Shown piece by piece: positions 1-11,244 of a DNA stretch of 47,321 nt; positions within the stretch are counted from its first letter, which is position 1, and each line of letters starts with the position of its first letter. The notes under the pieces were generated by a model. The model did no database searches, was not told the DNA's origin, and worked only from the letters and a program-made list of their open reading frames with translations. The stretch covers positions 88,351 through 135,671 of the forward strand of contig ATWQ01000003.1 in the NCBI GenBank assembly GCA_000421325.1, in the 5' to 3' direction. The position numbers and the translations under genes were made by a program. This stretch comes from an alpha proteobacterium SCGC AAA536-K22. Its GTDB lineage: Bacteria; Pseudomonadota; Alphaproteobacteria; Puniceispirillales; Marisalimonadaceae.

Positions 1-1
1 A

Positions 2-919
2 TATAGCTGGGGAATAAAAAATATAAAGCCTGGAGATGAAATAATAATCACAATTGCAGAGCATCATGCAAATATTGTACCTTGGCAACTTATTGCAGAA
101 CAGAAGGGTGCAAAAATTAAAGCTGCAAATGTTGATCCTAATATGGATTTTGATGCAGAAATTATAAAAAAATTAGTTACTGATAAAACTAAAATTATTG
201 CTTTTCCTCACATTTCTAATGTTTTAGGAACAATTTTTCCAGTTAAGGAAATTTGTAAAATTGCTAAAGATTGTGGTGCAATTAGTGTAGTAGATGGGTG
301 CCAAGGTATTATTCATGAAAAGGTTGATGTAACTGATTTGGGATGTGATTTTTATTGTTTTTCTGGTCATAAATTATATGGACCCACTGGTATTGGTATC
401 TTATTTGGTAAATATAAAATATTAGAAGAAATGCCACCATTTTTAGGTGGTGGGGATATGATTGATATTGTCAAAATAGAAAAATCAACCTATGCAGATC
501 CTCCATTAAGATTTGAAGCAGGAACACCACCTATAGTAGAAGCAATAGCTTTAGGTGAAGCAATTGATTGGGTTCTTGAAACTGGAATTGACAACATTGG
601 CATTCACGAAAAAAGTGTAATTGATTATGGAACATCTTTATTAGACTCAATTGATGGTGTAAATGTCTTTGGAAAAGCTCCTAGTAAAACAGGGGTAGTA
701 TCCTTCACTATGGATTGTGCCCACTCACATGATATAGCAACAATTATTGATAGGGAGGGTATAGCTGTAAGAGCAGGTCATCATTGTGCGCAACCATTAA
801 TGGATGCGTTTAATTTAGTATCTACAACTAGAGCTTCTGTCGGAGCATATTCCACAAAAGAAGACTTTGATAAATTAGCTCAGTCTCTTAATATAGTAAA
901 AAAAATTTTTGGTATTTGA
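2..919 (+). CDS. sufS: Cysteine desulfurase SufS (5'-partial)
   Basis: Class V PLP-dependent cysteine desulfurase, which mobilises sulfur from L-cysteine for SUF iron-sulfur cluster assembly in the cytoplasm. The reading frame is open from base 2, so the gene enters from outside the window and roughly the first quarter (about 110 residues, judged from the family) is missing. Visible marks: the cofactor-side AEHHANIVPWQ segment, the PLP-lysine motif SGHKLYGPTG around base 370, and RAGHHCAQPLM around base 775 carrying the catalytic cysteine. The C-terminus (SLNIVKKIFGI) looks complete. It is followed one base later by sufT and then sufA, as in many alphaproteobacterial suf operons. Housekeeping IscS is less likely because of the RAGHHCAQP motif and the neighbours. 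Confidence 0.95.
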   Translation, partial: YSWGIKNIKPGDEIIITIAEHHANIVPWQLIAEQKGAKIKAANVDPNMDFDAEIIKKLVTDKTKIIAFPHISNVLGTIFPVKEICKIAKDCGAISVVDGCQGIIHEKVDVTDLGCDFYCFSGHKLYGPTGIGILFGKYKILEEMPPFLGGGDMIDIVKIEKSTYADPPLRFEAGTPPIVEAIALGEAIDWVLETGIDNIGIHEKSVIDYGTSLLDSIDGVNVFGKAPSKTGVVSFTMDCAHSHDIATIIDREGIAVRAGHHCAQPLMDAFNLVSTTRASVGAYSTKEDFDKLAQSLNIVKKIFGI

Positions 920-920
920 T

Positions 921-1337
921 ATGGACGATTCTGAAAACCTCCCTTTATCAGCATTTATGCCACATCATCCATCATCTGATCCACACGCTCCATTTACTGC
1001 TAAAGCTGGTAAGAAAAATAATTCATGTGTTAGAAAAATCGAACGCCCGGAAGTTATAAATTTTATTGAAACAATTTATGATCCAGAAATACCAGTAAAT
1101 ATTTATGATTTAGGTCTGATTTATGATATAAATATTTCAGTAAATAATGATATTAAAATTAAAATGTCTCTTACAGCTCCAGGTTGTCCAGTTGCTGGTG
1201 AAATGCCTGGACAAGTTGCTGATACAATTGCGAAAATGGATGATGTAGGCTTAATAGAAGTCGAACTTGTGTGGGAACCTCCATGGACAAAGGATAGAAT
1301 GAGTGAAGATGCCAAAATGGCACTTGATATATATTAA
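921..1337 (+). CDS. sufT: SUF-system protein SufT (MIP18/DUF59 family)
   Basis: 138-residue protein of the MIP18/DUF59 family, associated with iron-sulfur cluster assembly or maturation of Fe-S proteins. The family core is seen from about residue 45 on: ETIYDPEIPVNIYDLGLIYD, then LTAPGCPVAG with the conserved cysteine, and the closing VELVWEPPWTKDRMSEDAK. The first 40 residues are a proline/histidine-rich extension. I start it at the ATG at 921, one base after the sufS stop; a TTG at 909 is in frame but overlaps sufS without any ribosome-binding site. Translational coupling to sufS and the sufA gene 14 bases downstream support a role in the SUF pathway. The exact biochemical step is not settled for this family. 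Confidence 0.9.
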   Translation: MDDSENLPLSAFMPHHPSSDPHAPFTAKAGKKNNSCVRKIERPEVINFIETIYDPEIPVNIYDLGLIYDINISVNNDIKIKMSLTAPGCPVAGEMPGQVADTIAKMDDVGLIEVELVWEPPWTKDRMSEDAKMALDIY

Positions 1338-1351
1338 CTTTAAAGGAGTTT

Positions 1352-1702
1352 ATGATGACTAATGAAAATAAGCCATTATTAACCTTAACCGAGGCTGCTG
1401 TTAATAGGGTTAAGACTTTAATGAAAGATACTGAATCAGAAGTAATAGGGCTTAGGATTGGTATTAAAACTGCAGGTTGTTCAGGCATGAAATACAACGT
1501 TGAGTACGCAACGGAAATAAAGCCCTTCGAGGAGAAGATTATTTCTAAAGATATTGTTATATGCATTGATCCAGCTGCAATTATGTTTTTAATTGGTTCT
1601 GAGATGGATTATAAAGAACAAAAGTTTAGTTCAGGTTTTGAGTTTTCTAATCCAAACGAAATCGCACGCTGCGGTTGTGGTGAAAGCTTTACCGTAGCTT
1701 AA
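1352..1702 (+). CDS. sufA: A-type iron-sulfur carrier SufA/IscA family
   Basis: A-type Fe-S carrier of about 115 residues that receives nascent clusters and passes them to apoproteins. The three conserved cysteines are present: one in TAGCSGMKY near residue 47 and the C-terminal CGCGESF pair. A strong ribosome-binding site (AAAGGAG, 1342-1348) precedes two adjacent ATGs at 1352 and 1355; spacing slightly favours 1355, so the protein may be one residue shorter. It is the third gene of the suf run and is separated by 27 bases from an Atm1-type transporter. SufA versus the ErpA/IscA subfamilies is decided here mainly by context. Confidence 0.92.
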   Translation: MMTNENKPLLTLTEAAVNRVKTLMKDTESEVIGLRIGIKTAGCSGMKYNVEYATEIKPFEEKIISKDIVICIDPAAIMFLIGSEMDYKEQKFSSGFEFSNPNEIARCGCGESFTVA

Positions 1703-1729
1703 TAATAATAAATATATAGGTTATCTTTC

Positions 1730-3526
1730 ATGAAAAATGCCGAAGCATTTTCTTCAAACAGTAAAATTTTAACTCCTCTTAAAACTCTTAAAGAATTACT
1801 CAGATTTGTTATACCAAAAGGCAACAGAGAAATGCCGTTTAGGATATGCTTAGCATTTATTTTTTTATTTCTGGCAACACTAGTTACTGTCTATACCCCA
1901 TTTTTATATGGTAAAGCTGTAGATTTGGTTTCAGAAGGAAAACAAGTAAATTTAAATTTACTCTGGTTCGTTATAGGCTCATATGCATTAGCTAGGTTAG
2001 GACAAGTTTTTTTTGACGAAGCAAAAGAGTTTGTTTTTGCAAGAGTTGCACAAAAAGCAGTAAGGGGTGCTGCATTAAAAGCCTTCCAACATTTGCATAG
2101 TCTATCCCTTGCTTTTCATCTAAATCGACAGACTGGGGGCTTAACAAGAGCTATTGATCGGGGATCAAAAGGTATAGAATTTTTATTAAGATTTGCCGCA
2201 TTTGAAATTGTCCCTGTTTTAGTTGAATTGATTGCTGTTGGTATAGTTTTATGGGTAACATTTGGTCTTTTGTATGCATTAGTTACTGTAACAACTGTCA
2301 TAATTTATATTATTTATACGATAAAGGTAACTGAGTGGAGAATAGGAATAAGGCGACAAATGAATATTGCTGACGAAAATGCCTCTACAAAAGCTATAGA
2401 TAGTCTTTTAAATTTTGAAACTGTTAAATATTTCAATTCTGAAAAAATAGAGGCTGATAGATTTGACAATGCAATGAGATCATATGAAGATTCTGCTGTT
2501 AAAGCAAGAGCTTCTTTATCGGTTGTTAATATTGGTCAAGGAGCAATAATTGCGATTGGACTATTCCTAATTATGGGAATGGCGGGTGAAGATATTGCAA
2601 GTGAAAAAATGTCAATTGGTGATTTTGTAGTTGTAAATACTTTTTTATTACAATTATATTTACCCTTAAATTTTCTAGGTTTTGTTTATAGAGAGATTAG
2701 ACAATCTTTATTAGATATTGGTAGGATGTTTGCCTTAGTTGATGAGATGCCAGATATTGTGGATAAACAAAATGCTTATGATCTAGATGTGCATAGTGGT
2801 AAAATAGAGTTTAAAAATATAAAATTTTCATTTGGAAATAGGGTAATTTTAAAAAACCTAAATTTTGTTGTGAATCCAGGTCATAAAGTGGCGATAGTTG
2901 GTCCTACCGGAGCTGGAAAATCTACAATTTCTAAACTTCTATTTAGATTCTATGACCCTTCTTCTGGTGCTATTTTAATAGATAATCAAAATATAAAAAA
3001 CGTTACTCAAAGTTCATTAAGGTCAAATATTGGAGTAGTTCCTCAGGATACAGTTTTATTCAATGATACTATAAAATATAATATATCTTATTCTAAACCT
3101 GGAGCAACTATTGAAGAAATTAATAAAGCAGCAAAATTATCATCTATTGATAGATTTATTGCCAACCTAGAAATTGGTTATGATACGATTGTTGGTGAAA
3201 GAGGCCTTAAACTTTCTGGGGGAGAAAAGCAAAGAGTTGCCATTGCTAGGGCGCTTTTAAAAAACCCAAAAATATTTATTTTTGATGAAGCAACGTCTGC
3301 TTTAGATTCCAAAACAGAAAAATCAATAGAGAAATCTCTAAAAAAATTATCAAACAAAAATACCACATTAGTTATAGCTCATAGATTATCAACAATAATA
3401 GATGCAGATAAAATTATTGTTTTAGAAAATGGTACAATAGCCGAACAAGGAAGTCACAAAGAACTTATCAAAAAAAATGGTCTTTATGCAGAAATGTGGA
3501 TGAGACAACAAGAACAGTTAACTTAA
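1730..3526 (+). CDS. Atm1-type ABC exporter (heavy-metal/thiol transporter family)
   Basis: 598-residue half-size ABC exporter with membrane domain and ATPase fused in one chain. The N-terminal half (about residues 40-320) has several hydrophobic spans; the nucleotide-binding domain has Walker A GPTGAGKST near residue 392, signature LSGGEKQR near 500, Walker B IFIFDEATSALD near 520 and the switch histidine in VIAHRLST. The segment FETVKYFNSE in the membrane domain is typical of the Atm1/HMT1 (ABCB7) branch, which exports glutathione-linked sulfur or metal species and is linked to Fe-S metabolism. Its position directly after sufS-sufT-sufA agrees with that. The substrate is inferred from family and context only. 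Confidence 0.85.
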   Translation: MKNAEAFSSNSKILTPLKTLKELLRFVIPKGNREMPFRICLAFIFLFLATLVTVYTPFLYGKAVDLVSEGKQVNLNLLWFVIGSYALARLGQVFFDEAKEFVFARVAQKAVRGAALKAFQHLHSLSLAFHLNRQTGGLTRAIDRGSKGIEFLLRFAAFEIVPVLVELIAVGIVLWVTFGLLYALVTVTTVIIYIIYTIKVTEWRIGIRRQMNIADENASTKAIDSLLNFETVKYFNSEKIEADRFDNAMRSYEDSAVKARASLSVVNIGQGAIIAIGLFLIMGMAGEDIASEKMSIGDFVVVNTFLLQLYLPLNFLGFVYREIRQSLLDIGRMFALVDEMPDIVDKQNAYDLDVHSGKIEFKNIKFSFGNRVILKNLNFVVNPGHKVAIVGPTGAGKSTISKLLFRFYDPSSGAILIDNQNIKNVTQSSLRSNIGVVPQDTVLFNDTIKYNISYSKPGATIEEINKAAKLSSIDRFIANLEIGYDTIVGERGLKLSGGEKQRVAIARALLKNPKIFIFDEATSALDSKTEKSIEKSLKKLSNKNTTLVIAHRLSTIIDADKIIVLENGTIAEQGSHKELIKKNGLYAEMWMRQQEQLT

Positions 3527-3528
3527 TT

Positions 3529-4290
3529 TCATCCAATAGAAAATTGCTCCTTTAAATATTTATCCTCCATACCATTGGTCTTATCGTAAAGAATGCGCAA
3601 GTCAATGTTATGTTTTTGAGAAACAGATACCTGTTTAATATTTTTCACTTCTTTAGCATCAGCACTAGCACTAACAGGACGTAGTTTAGGATTTATTATA
3701 TTAAATTCAATTATAGATTTATTTTTAATTAGTGCACCTCTCCATCTTCTGGGCCTAAATGGGCTAATAGGAGTTAATGCTAGAATTTCTGATCCAATTG
3801 GTAAGATTGGACCGTGAGCAGAAAGATTATAAGCCGTAGACCCCACTGGTGTTGCAACCATGACTCCATCGCAAGTTAACTCACTCAATCTTTCTGTATC
3901 GTCAATCTTAATTGAGATTATAGCGCTCTGATGAGTTCTTCTAAATATAGCTACTTCATTAATAGCAAGTTCAACGTACTTCTTGTTTTTAGAGTCAACA
4001 GCGACCATCTCGAGTGGGTGGACAATTATTTCATTTGCGTCTTTTAATCGTTCAATTAAGTTTAATTTATGAAAATCGTTCATTAAAAATCCGATGTTGC
4101 CTCTATTGAGTCCAAAAACAGGTATATTGAATGTTATACTTTCTCTCATAGCAGCAAGCATCGCTCCATCACCACCAACAGCGACAATTACTTCTGCTCT
4201 AGAAAGATCTACTTGGCCATATAAACTAAGGAGTTCATCTGCTACTACTTTTGCTTTTTTATTCTTGGCGATGTGAAAATGAATTTTCAA
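3529..4290 (-). CDS. nadK: NAD kinase
   Basis: 253-residue ATP-NAD kinase that makes NADP+ from NAD+. The GGDGAMLAAM motif (residues about 40-50) and the NAD-binding stretch TCDGVMVATPVGSTAYNLSA are both intact, followed by the family's LTPISPF segment. The start is a TTG at 4290, supported by an AAGGG ribosome-binding site about eight bases upstream on the minus strand; no better ATG lies in frame before the conserved core. It is tail to tail with the Atm1-type transporter (2-base gap) and divergent from kdsD. Confidence 0.95.
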   Translation of the reverse strand: MKIHFHIAKNKKAKVVADELLSLYGQVDLSRAEVIVAVGGDGAMLAAMRESITFNIPVFGLNRGNIGFLMNDFHKLNLIERLKDANEIIVHPLEMVAVDSKNKKYVELAINEVAIFRRTHQSAIISIKIDDTERLSELTCDGVMVATPVGSTAYNLSAHGPILPIGSEILALTPISPFRPRRWRGALIKNKSIIEFNIINPKLRPVSASADAKEVKNIKQVSVSQKHNIDLRILYDKTNGMEDKYLKEQFSIG

Positions 4291-4349
4291 AGATTTTACC
4301 CTTTTTGTGGTATTTTTAATTATTTCAAGTTAAAACATAACCATATTAA

Positions 4350-5297
4350 ATGGTGATTAAAATGAAAGCAATAGAAACAGCACTTAGCTTAACCCAAGCT
4401 TATAAATTAGGTATAGAAAGATTTGAAAAAATGCTTGGAGACGAATTTTCCAAAGCAATTGAATTAATGAATAAAACTAATGAACATATAATAATTTGTG
4501 GAATGGGAAAATCAGGGCTTGTTGGAAGGAAAATATCATCCACTCTTGCTTCTACAGGAACACCAAGTATTTTTCTTCATCCTGCTGAAGCTATACACGG
4601 TGACTTAGGAAAAGTTCAAAAAAAATCTATAGTGTTGTTAATTTCATATTCTGGTGAAACAGAAGAAATTATTGCACTCATACCAGCCTTAAAAAGGCTT
4701 AATGTTACGATAGTTGCTCTTACTGGTGTAAAAGATTCAACTTTAGCATCTAAAGCTAATATTATTTTAGACACTTCTGTAGACAGAGAGGCTTGTCCAT
4801 TAAATTTAGCTCCAACTACTTCTACAATGATAACTATGGTTTTAGGGGATGCTTTGGCAGTTTCATTAATGGAATTAAAAAATTTTAAACAAGAAGATTT
4901 TGCATTAACCCATCCAGGAGGTTCATTAGGCAAAAGACTCCTTTCATCAGTAAGAGATGAAATGAAGCAAACCAACCTACCATTCATTTACCATGATGCT
5001 GGTGTACAAGATGTTCTAGTTAAAATGACCGAAGGACGTCTTGGTTTGGCATTAGTAGGAACCAAAGAAATTTTAAATGGTGTTATTACTGATGGTGATA
5101 TACGAAGAGCTTTGATAGATAAAAGTAATTTTTCTCAATTGAAAGCTGAAGATTTAATGAATAAAAATCCTTTGACTGCCCTTGAAACTGATAATTTACA
5201 ACTAGCTGAAAATCGGATGAGAGAAGCAAAAGTTCAATGTTTAATAGTTAAAAATAAAATTAATGAAGTTGTAGGTGTTATTCAAATTTTTGAATAA
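4350..5297 (+). CDS. kdsD: D-arabinose-5-phosphate isomerase (KdsD/KpsF family)
   Basis: Sugar-phosphate isomerase converting ribulose 5-phosphate to arabinose 5-phosphate, the first step towards Kdo for lipopolysaccharide. The N-terminal SIS domain (about residues 40-190) contains the family motif CGMGKSGLVGRKISSTLAS and the HPAEAIHGDLG loop; two CBS domains follow (about 205-315). Length of about 315 matches the family. Two starts are possible, ATG at 4350 or ATG at 4362; neither has a convincing Shine-Dalgarno site. It is divergent from nadK and 10-16 bases upstream of queA, so it probably heads the kdsD-queA-tgt-queG transcription unit. Confidence 0.93.
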   Translation: MVIKMKAIETALSLTQAYKLGIERFEKMLGDEFSKAIELMNKTNEHIIICGMGKSGLVGRKISSTLASTGTPSIFLHPAEAIHGDLGKVQKKSIVLLISYSGETEEIIALIPALKRLNVTIVALTGVKDSTLASKANIILDTSVDREACPLNLAPTTSTMITMVLGDALAVSLMELKNFKQEDFALTHPGGSLGKRLLSSVRDEMKQTNLPFIYHDAGVQDVLVKMTEGRLGLALVGTKEILNGVITDGDIRRALIDKSNFSQLKAEDLMNKNPLTALETDNLQLAENRMREAKVQCLIVKNKINEVVGVIQIFE

Positions 5298-5313
5298 CTA
5301 GATTGTTTTGAGT

Positions 5314-7486
<2,173 letters not shown>

Positions 7487-7502
7487 CTATAAATTTTTTA
7501 GA

Positions 7503-8627
7503 ATGAAAAAAAATATAGAAAATAAATTAATTAAAGAGTTAGCAAAAGAGTTTGAATTTGATGTATGCAAAGTAACAGATTCTAAACTACCTTTGTCGGC
7601 TGCTTTAAGATTAAAAGAATTTATTGATTCAGGTTTTCATGGTGAAATGAAATGGATGGAAGATACTTTTGAGAGAAGAAAGTCACCTATTAATTTATGG
7701 AAAGAAGCAAAATCTGCTATTATTTTAGGTTTAAATTATGGTCCTAAAACTAATCCTCTAGAAAAGAACAATAATAAGAATATAGGTAATATATCAGTAT
7801 ATGCTCAAGGAAAGGATTATCACGAACTCATAAAAGGGAGGCTAAAACTACTTTCAAGCAAACTAATATCCAAATTAAATAATAAAAATGAAACTAAAAT
7901 TAAGGTGTTTGTTGACACAGCTCCAATTATGGAGAAACCATTAGCAGAAAAAGCGGGATTAGGATGGCAAGGGAAACATACAAACTTAGTTTCAAGAGAT
8001 TTTGGTTCATGGTTATTTTTGGGAGTGGTTCTTATAAATAAATCCCTACAGCATGATGCTCCAGAAAATAATCATTGTGGATCATGCAATAAATGTATTG
8101 TGATTTGTCCAACTAACGCTTTTGAAGCGCCAAATAAATTAGACGCTACCAAGTGTATTTCTTACTTAACAATTGAAAATAAAAATATAATTCCAAAAAA
8201 ATATAGAGTGGCGATTGGAAATAAAATATTTGGATGTGATGATTGTTTAGCAATATGCCCGTGGAATAAATATGCCAAAAGGACTAAAGAAATAAAATTC
8301 GATGAAGATAAATATAATTTTGATTTATTGAAATTATTAAAACTTTCTGACCAAGATTTCAGAACCCAATTTTCAGGATCTCCAATAAAAAGAATCGGAA
8401 GAGATAGATTCTTAAGAAATTGTTGTGTAGCTGCTGGTAATAGTAAAAATGTTAAGCTTATCCCGCTTCTGATTAATTTATTGATTAATGATAAATCTTT
8501 TTTGGTTAGAGGTGCAGCTGTATGGGCACTTCAACAAATAGGAGATCAAAAAATTTTTTTGAAAACTAAAAAACGTCATTTAAATTTTGAAAAGGAAGGT
8601 ACTGTTATAGATGAGTGGGGCACTTAA
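7503..8627 (+). CDS. queG: Epoxyqueuosine reductase QueG
   Basis: Cobalamin- and Fe-S-dependent reductase that converts epoxyqueuosine to queuosine in tRNA. Two 4Fe-4S cysteine sets are visible, CGSCNKCIVICPTNAF and CDDCLAICPWNKYAK, downstream of the conserved VDTAPIMEKPLAEKAGLGWQGKH region (split here at VDTAPIMEKPLAE and AGLGWQGKH). A short C-terminal HEAT-like stretch (LVRGAAVWALQQIG) closes the 374-residue protein. I use the ATG at 7503, 16 bases after tgt; a TTG at 7473 would overlap tgt. Because QueG needs B12, it links functionally to the B12-regulated receptor near 43 kb. It ends 5 bases from the convergent glnK. Confidence 0.93.
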   Translation: MKKNIENKLIKELAKEFEFDVCKVTDSKLPLSAALRLKEFIDSGFHGEMKWMEDTFERRKSPINLWKEAKSAIILGLNYGPKTNPLEKNNNKNIGNISVYAQGKDYHELIKGRLKLLSSKLISKLNNKNETKIKVFVDTAPIMEKPLAEKAGLGWQGKHTNLVSRDFGSWLFLGVVLINKSLQHDAPENNHCGSCNKCIVICPTNAFEAPNKLDATKCISYLTIENKNIIPKKYRVAIGNKIFGCDDCLAICPWNKYAKRTKEIKFDEDKYNFDLLKLLKLSDQDFRTQFSGSPIKRIGRDRFLRNCCVAAGNSKNVKLIPLLINLLINDKSFLVRGAAVWALQQIGDQKIFLKTKKRHLNFEKEGTVIDEWGT

Positions 8628-8632
8628 TAATA

Positions 8633-8971
8633 TCATAAGGCGTTATTTTCAGTTTCGCCTGTTCTTATTCTAGTCGCACTACAGAGATCGAACACAAAAA
8701 TTTTGCCATCCCCTATTTGTCCAGTTGAGGCACTTTGAAGAAAAGCCTCATGGACTACCTCTTGCATTTCGTCTGGCACAGCTACTTCAATTTTGAGCTT
8801 TGGAACAAAAGATACATTATACTCTGCACCTCTATAAATTTCAGTTTGACCTCTTTGCCTACCAAACCCTCGAACTTCAGAAGCAGTTAAACCTTCAACT
8901 CCAATTTCTGTTAGAGCATTTCTGACGTCGTCAAGTTTAAAAGGTTTAATTATAGCAATAAAATATTTCAT
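8633..8971 (-). CDS. glnK: PII nitrogen regulatory protein GlnK
   Basis: 112-residue PII signal protein. The T-loop reads RGAEYNVSFVPK with the uridylylation tyrosine at position 51, the B-loop is TGQIGDGKIFV, and the C-loop is RIRTGE. It lies 11 bases downstream of amtB on the minus strand, so it most likely binds and gates that ammonium channel according to nitrogen status. A second PII gene (33325-33663) sits before glnA, and that one is better called GlnB. Assignment as GlnK rests on the amtB linkage. Confidence 0.93.
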   Translation of the reverse strand: MKYFIAIIKPFKLDDVRNALTEIGVEGLTASEVRGFGRQRGQTEIYRGAEYNVSFVPKLKIEVAVPDEMQEVVHEAFLQSASTGQIGDGKIFVFDLCSATRIRTGETENNAL

Positions 8972-8982
8972 AATGTTAATCC

Positions 8983-10284
8983 TTAATCCGAATGATATCC
9001 TTTTTCACCATGAGAACGCAAGTCCAAACCTTCGATTTCTTCTTGTTCTTCTACTCTAAGCGGAACTATAAAAGAGGTTATTTTTAGTATTAAATATGTA
9101 AAAATAGAGGTCCAGACAACAGTTAAGATGACAGCTTTAAGTTGAACAAAAAATTGAGTAACTGCAGTTTGACCCTCAGCAAGACCTAAGCCAGAAAAAG
9201 TTGATGTTGCTAAAAATGCAACTAATAATGTGCCTAATATACCTCCAACACCGTGAACGGCAAACACATCAAGGCTATCATCAATCTGAAGTTTACCCCT
9301 AATAAAATCTACAGCAAGATAACATAACAAACCCCCAAAGAAACCTAAAATTAAACCACCTGGCACACCTATATAACCAGAAGCAGGAGTGACTGTTGCT
9401 AAACCAGCAACCATACCAGTGACTATACCTATTAAAGAAGGTTTACCAAATCTTTTCCACTCTATGAACATCCAAACTAATGATGCAGTAGCTGCTGAAA
9501 TATGTGTAACCAGCATAGCCATTCCTGCTCCTCCGTTAGCCCCTAAAGCAGAACCAGCATTAAATCCAAACCAACCAATCCATAACATTGAAGCTCCAAT
9601 CATTGTTAAAATAGGACTATGTGGAGGTGTTATAGATTTTGGAAATCCCCTTCTTTTTCCAAGTGTTAAAGCGGTTACTAAAGCGGCTGTTCCAGCTGTT
9701 GCGTGGACAACAATCCCGCCTGCAAAATCCATTGTACCCCATGAAGATAATATTCCTCCTCCCCAAACCCAATGAGTTACTGGCACATAAATTATTAATA
9801 ACCACATACTTAAGAAAATAAGCATTGCTGAAAATTTTATTCTTTCTACAAAAGCACCTATCATTAAAGCAGGTGTTATAATCGCAAAAGTCATTTGAAA
9901 AGTGGCAAATAAGCTTTCAGGTATGCTTCCAGAAGGAGTATCCACTCCTATGGCACTCATAAAAATATTACTAAATCCACCAATCCATTCATTTCCCTCA
10001 GAAAAAGCTAAACTATACCCTAATATCACCCATAAAACTGAAACTACACAGGCAAGAGCAAAATGTTGCATTAGTACTGAGACAACGTTTTTTGAATTAA
10101 CTAGTCCAGCATAAAACAAAGCTAAGCCAGGTAAAGTCATAAATAAAACCAATGCTGTTGAAGTTAGGACCCAAGCAGTATCGCCATTATTTATGTTTGC
10201 AAATGCTGGAGAAGAGAAAAAACTTAAAAAAACTAAAATTAAAAAAGTTTTAGCAAAGTTAAATAAACTGTAAAAAAAATTCAT
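8983..10284 (-). CDS. amtB: Ammonium channel AmtB
   Basis: 433-residue inner-membrane ammonium transporter with an N-terminal signal sequence ending near SSPAFA and about eleven hydrophobic spans. The two pore histidines are in THWVWGGG and VHGVGGILG. The start ATG at 10284 has a strong purine-rich ribosome-binding site (AGGGGG) six bases upstream. Gene order is amtB then glnK, the reverse of the commonest glnK-amtB arrangement. I looked for a sigma-54 promoter in the 210-base upstream region and could not support one. Confidence 0.95.
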   Translation of the reverse strand: MNFFYSLFNFAKTFLILVFLSFFSSPAFANINNGDTAWVLTSTALVLFMTLPGLALFYAGLVNSKNVVSVLMQHFALACVVSVLWVILGYSLAFSEGNEWIGGFSNIFMSAIGVDTPSGSIPESLFATFQMTFAIITPALMIGAFVERIKFSAMLIFLSMWLLIIYVPVTHWVWGGGILSSWGTMDFAGGIVVHATAGTAALVTALTLGKRRGFPKSITPPHSPILTMIGASMLWIGWFGFNAGSALGANGGAGMAMLVTHISAATASLVWMFIEWKRFGKPSLIGIVTGMVAGLATVTPASGYIGVPGGLILGFFGGLLCYLAVDFIRGKLQIDDSLDVFAVHGVGGILGTLLVAFLATSTFSGLGLAEGQTAVTQFFVQLKAVILTVVWTSIFTYLILKITSFIVPLRVEEQEEIEGLDLRSHGEKGYHSD

Positions 10285-10495
10285 AATTACCCCCTAATTT
10301 GAAAATAACATATGGCAATTTTAAAATTACACAAAAAAATTGCATTAAAACTACTATATTCTTTGTGTAAATGCCTAATTATTAATCAAATAATAGTAAG
10401 GAAACGAATTGTCTATATTAAATTTTATGTGATTAATCTTTTTTTAAATCATTAAAAAGTGTATTAATTATTAATAATATTTTGAAAGGTTTGTT

Positions 10496-11221
10496 GTGTC
10501 TGAAATTATACTAAAACAACTTGCTCCAAGAGGATATCTGAGAGCTGCTATCAATTTAAGTAATTTTTTATTAGTCACTGGTAAAGAAGCTAATGGTGAT
10601 CCTCAAGGAGTTTCTCCTGATATGGCAAGAGCTTTAGCTCATGAATTAGGTGTTGATATTGAATTGATTTCATTTTCCAGGCCAGGAGAGTTAGCTGATG
10701 CTATTTTTGAAGATAAATGGGATATTGGTAATATTGCTAATGAGTCAGAAAGAGCAAAATCAATTACGTTTAGCCTTCCTTACACATCAATAGAGTCAAC
10801 TTTTTTATTAAGAAAAAATTTAAATTTTAATTCTATAAAAGACATTGATCAAGAAGGGATTAGAATAGCTGTAGCTGAAAGAAGTGCTTACGATCTTTGG
10901 TTAACCGAAAATATTAAAAAAGCAGATTTAATTAGAGCAAAGTCAATTGACGAATCTTTTTCAATCTTTCAGGAAAATCAATACGAAGTTTTAGCTGGAT
11001 TAAGACCCAAACTTACTGACGATGTTAAAAAAACAAAAGATTGTTTGATTTTAGATGAGAGTTTTACATATATAAATCAATGTATTGGAAGCAAGCCTAA
11101 TAATTTAGAAGCCGCAAGTTTTATTAACAAATTTATTAAAAAAAATATTAAAAATGGTTTTATTAAAAGTCTATTAATAAAATATAATGTTCTTGGTAAA
11201 TTATCTCTTCCTAAAAATTAG
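10496..11221 (+). CDS. Solute-binding-protein-like (family 3) without signal peptide
   Basis: 241-residue protein resembling family 3 extracellular solute-binding proteins of amino-acid ABC transporters: RGYLRAAINLSN, then GVSPDMARALAHELGVDIE and DIGNIANESERAKSITFS at the positions where the family's ligand-site segments lie. It starts at GTG 10496 behind an AAAGG site. There is no hydrophobic leader, and an in-frame TAA at 10475-10477 rules out a hidden N-terminal extension, so the protein should remain in the cytoplasm unless exported otherwise. No permease or ATPase genes are adjacent; downstream is an EamA exporter 24 bases away. Function unknown; possibly a cytosolic ligand sensor or scavenging protein. 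Confidence 0.8.
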   Translation: MSEIILKQLAPRGYLRAAINLSNFLLVTGKEANGDPQGVSPDMARALAHELGVDIELISFSRPGELADAIFEDKWDIGNIANESERAKSITFSLPYTSIESTFLLRKNLNFNSIKDIDQEGIRIAVAERSAYDLWLTENIKKADLIRAKSIDESFSIFQENQYEVLAGLRPKLTDDVKKTKDCLILDESFTYINQCIGSKPNNLEAASFINKFIKKNIKNGFIKSLLIKYNVLGKLSLPKN

Positions 11222-11244
11222 AAAATTATTAAAGTGCTATAACT

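Noticed and set aside
9389-9775. A 128-codon open frame on the plus strand inside amtB
   Set aside because: It is the antisense shadow of a well-supported membrane protein; its low-complexity Ala/Pro/Ile composition reflects the reverse reading of amtB codons.
10285-10495. A sigma-54 promoter upstream of amtB
   Set aside because: I looked for the GG-N10-GC core on the minus strand and found no acceptable match, so nitrogen control by NtrC here is not supported.
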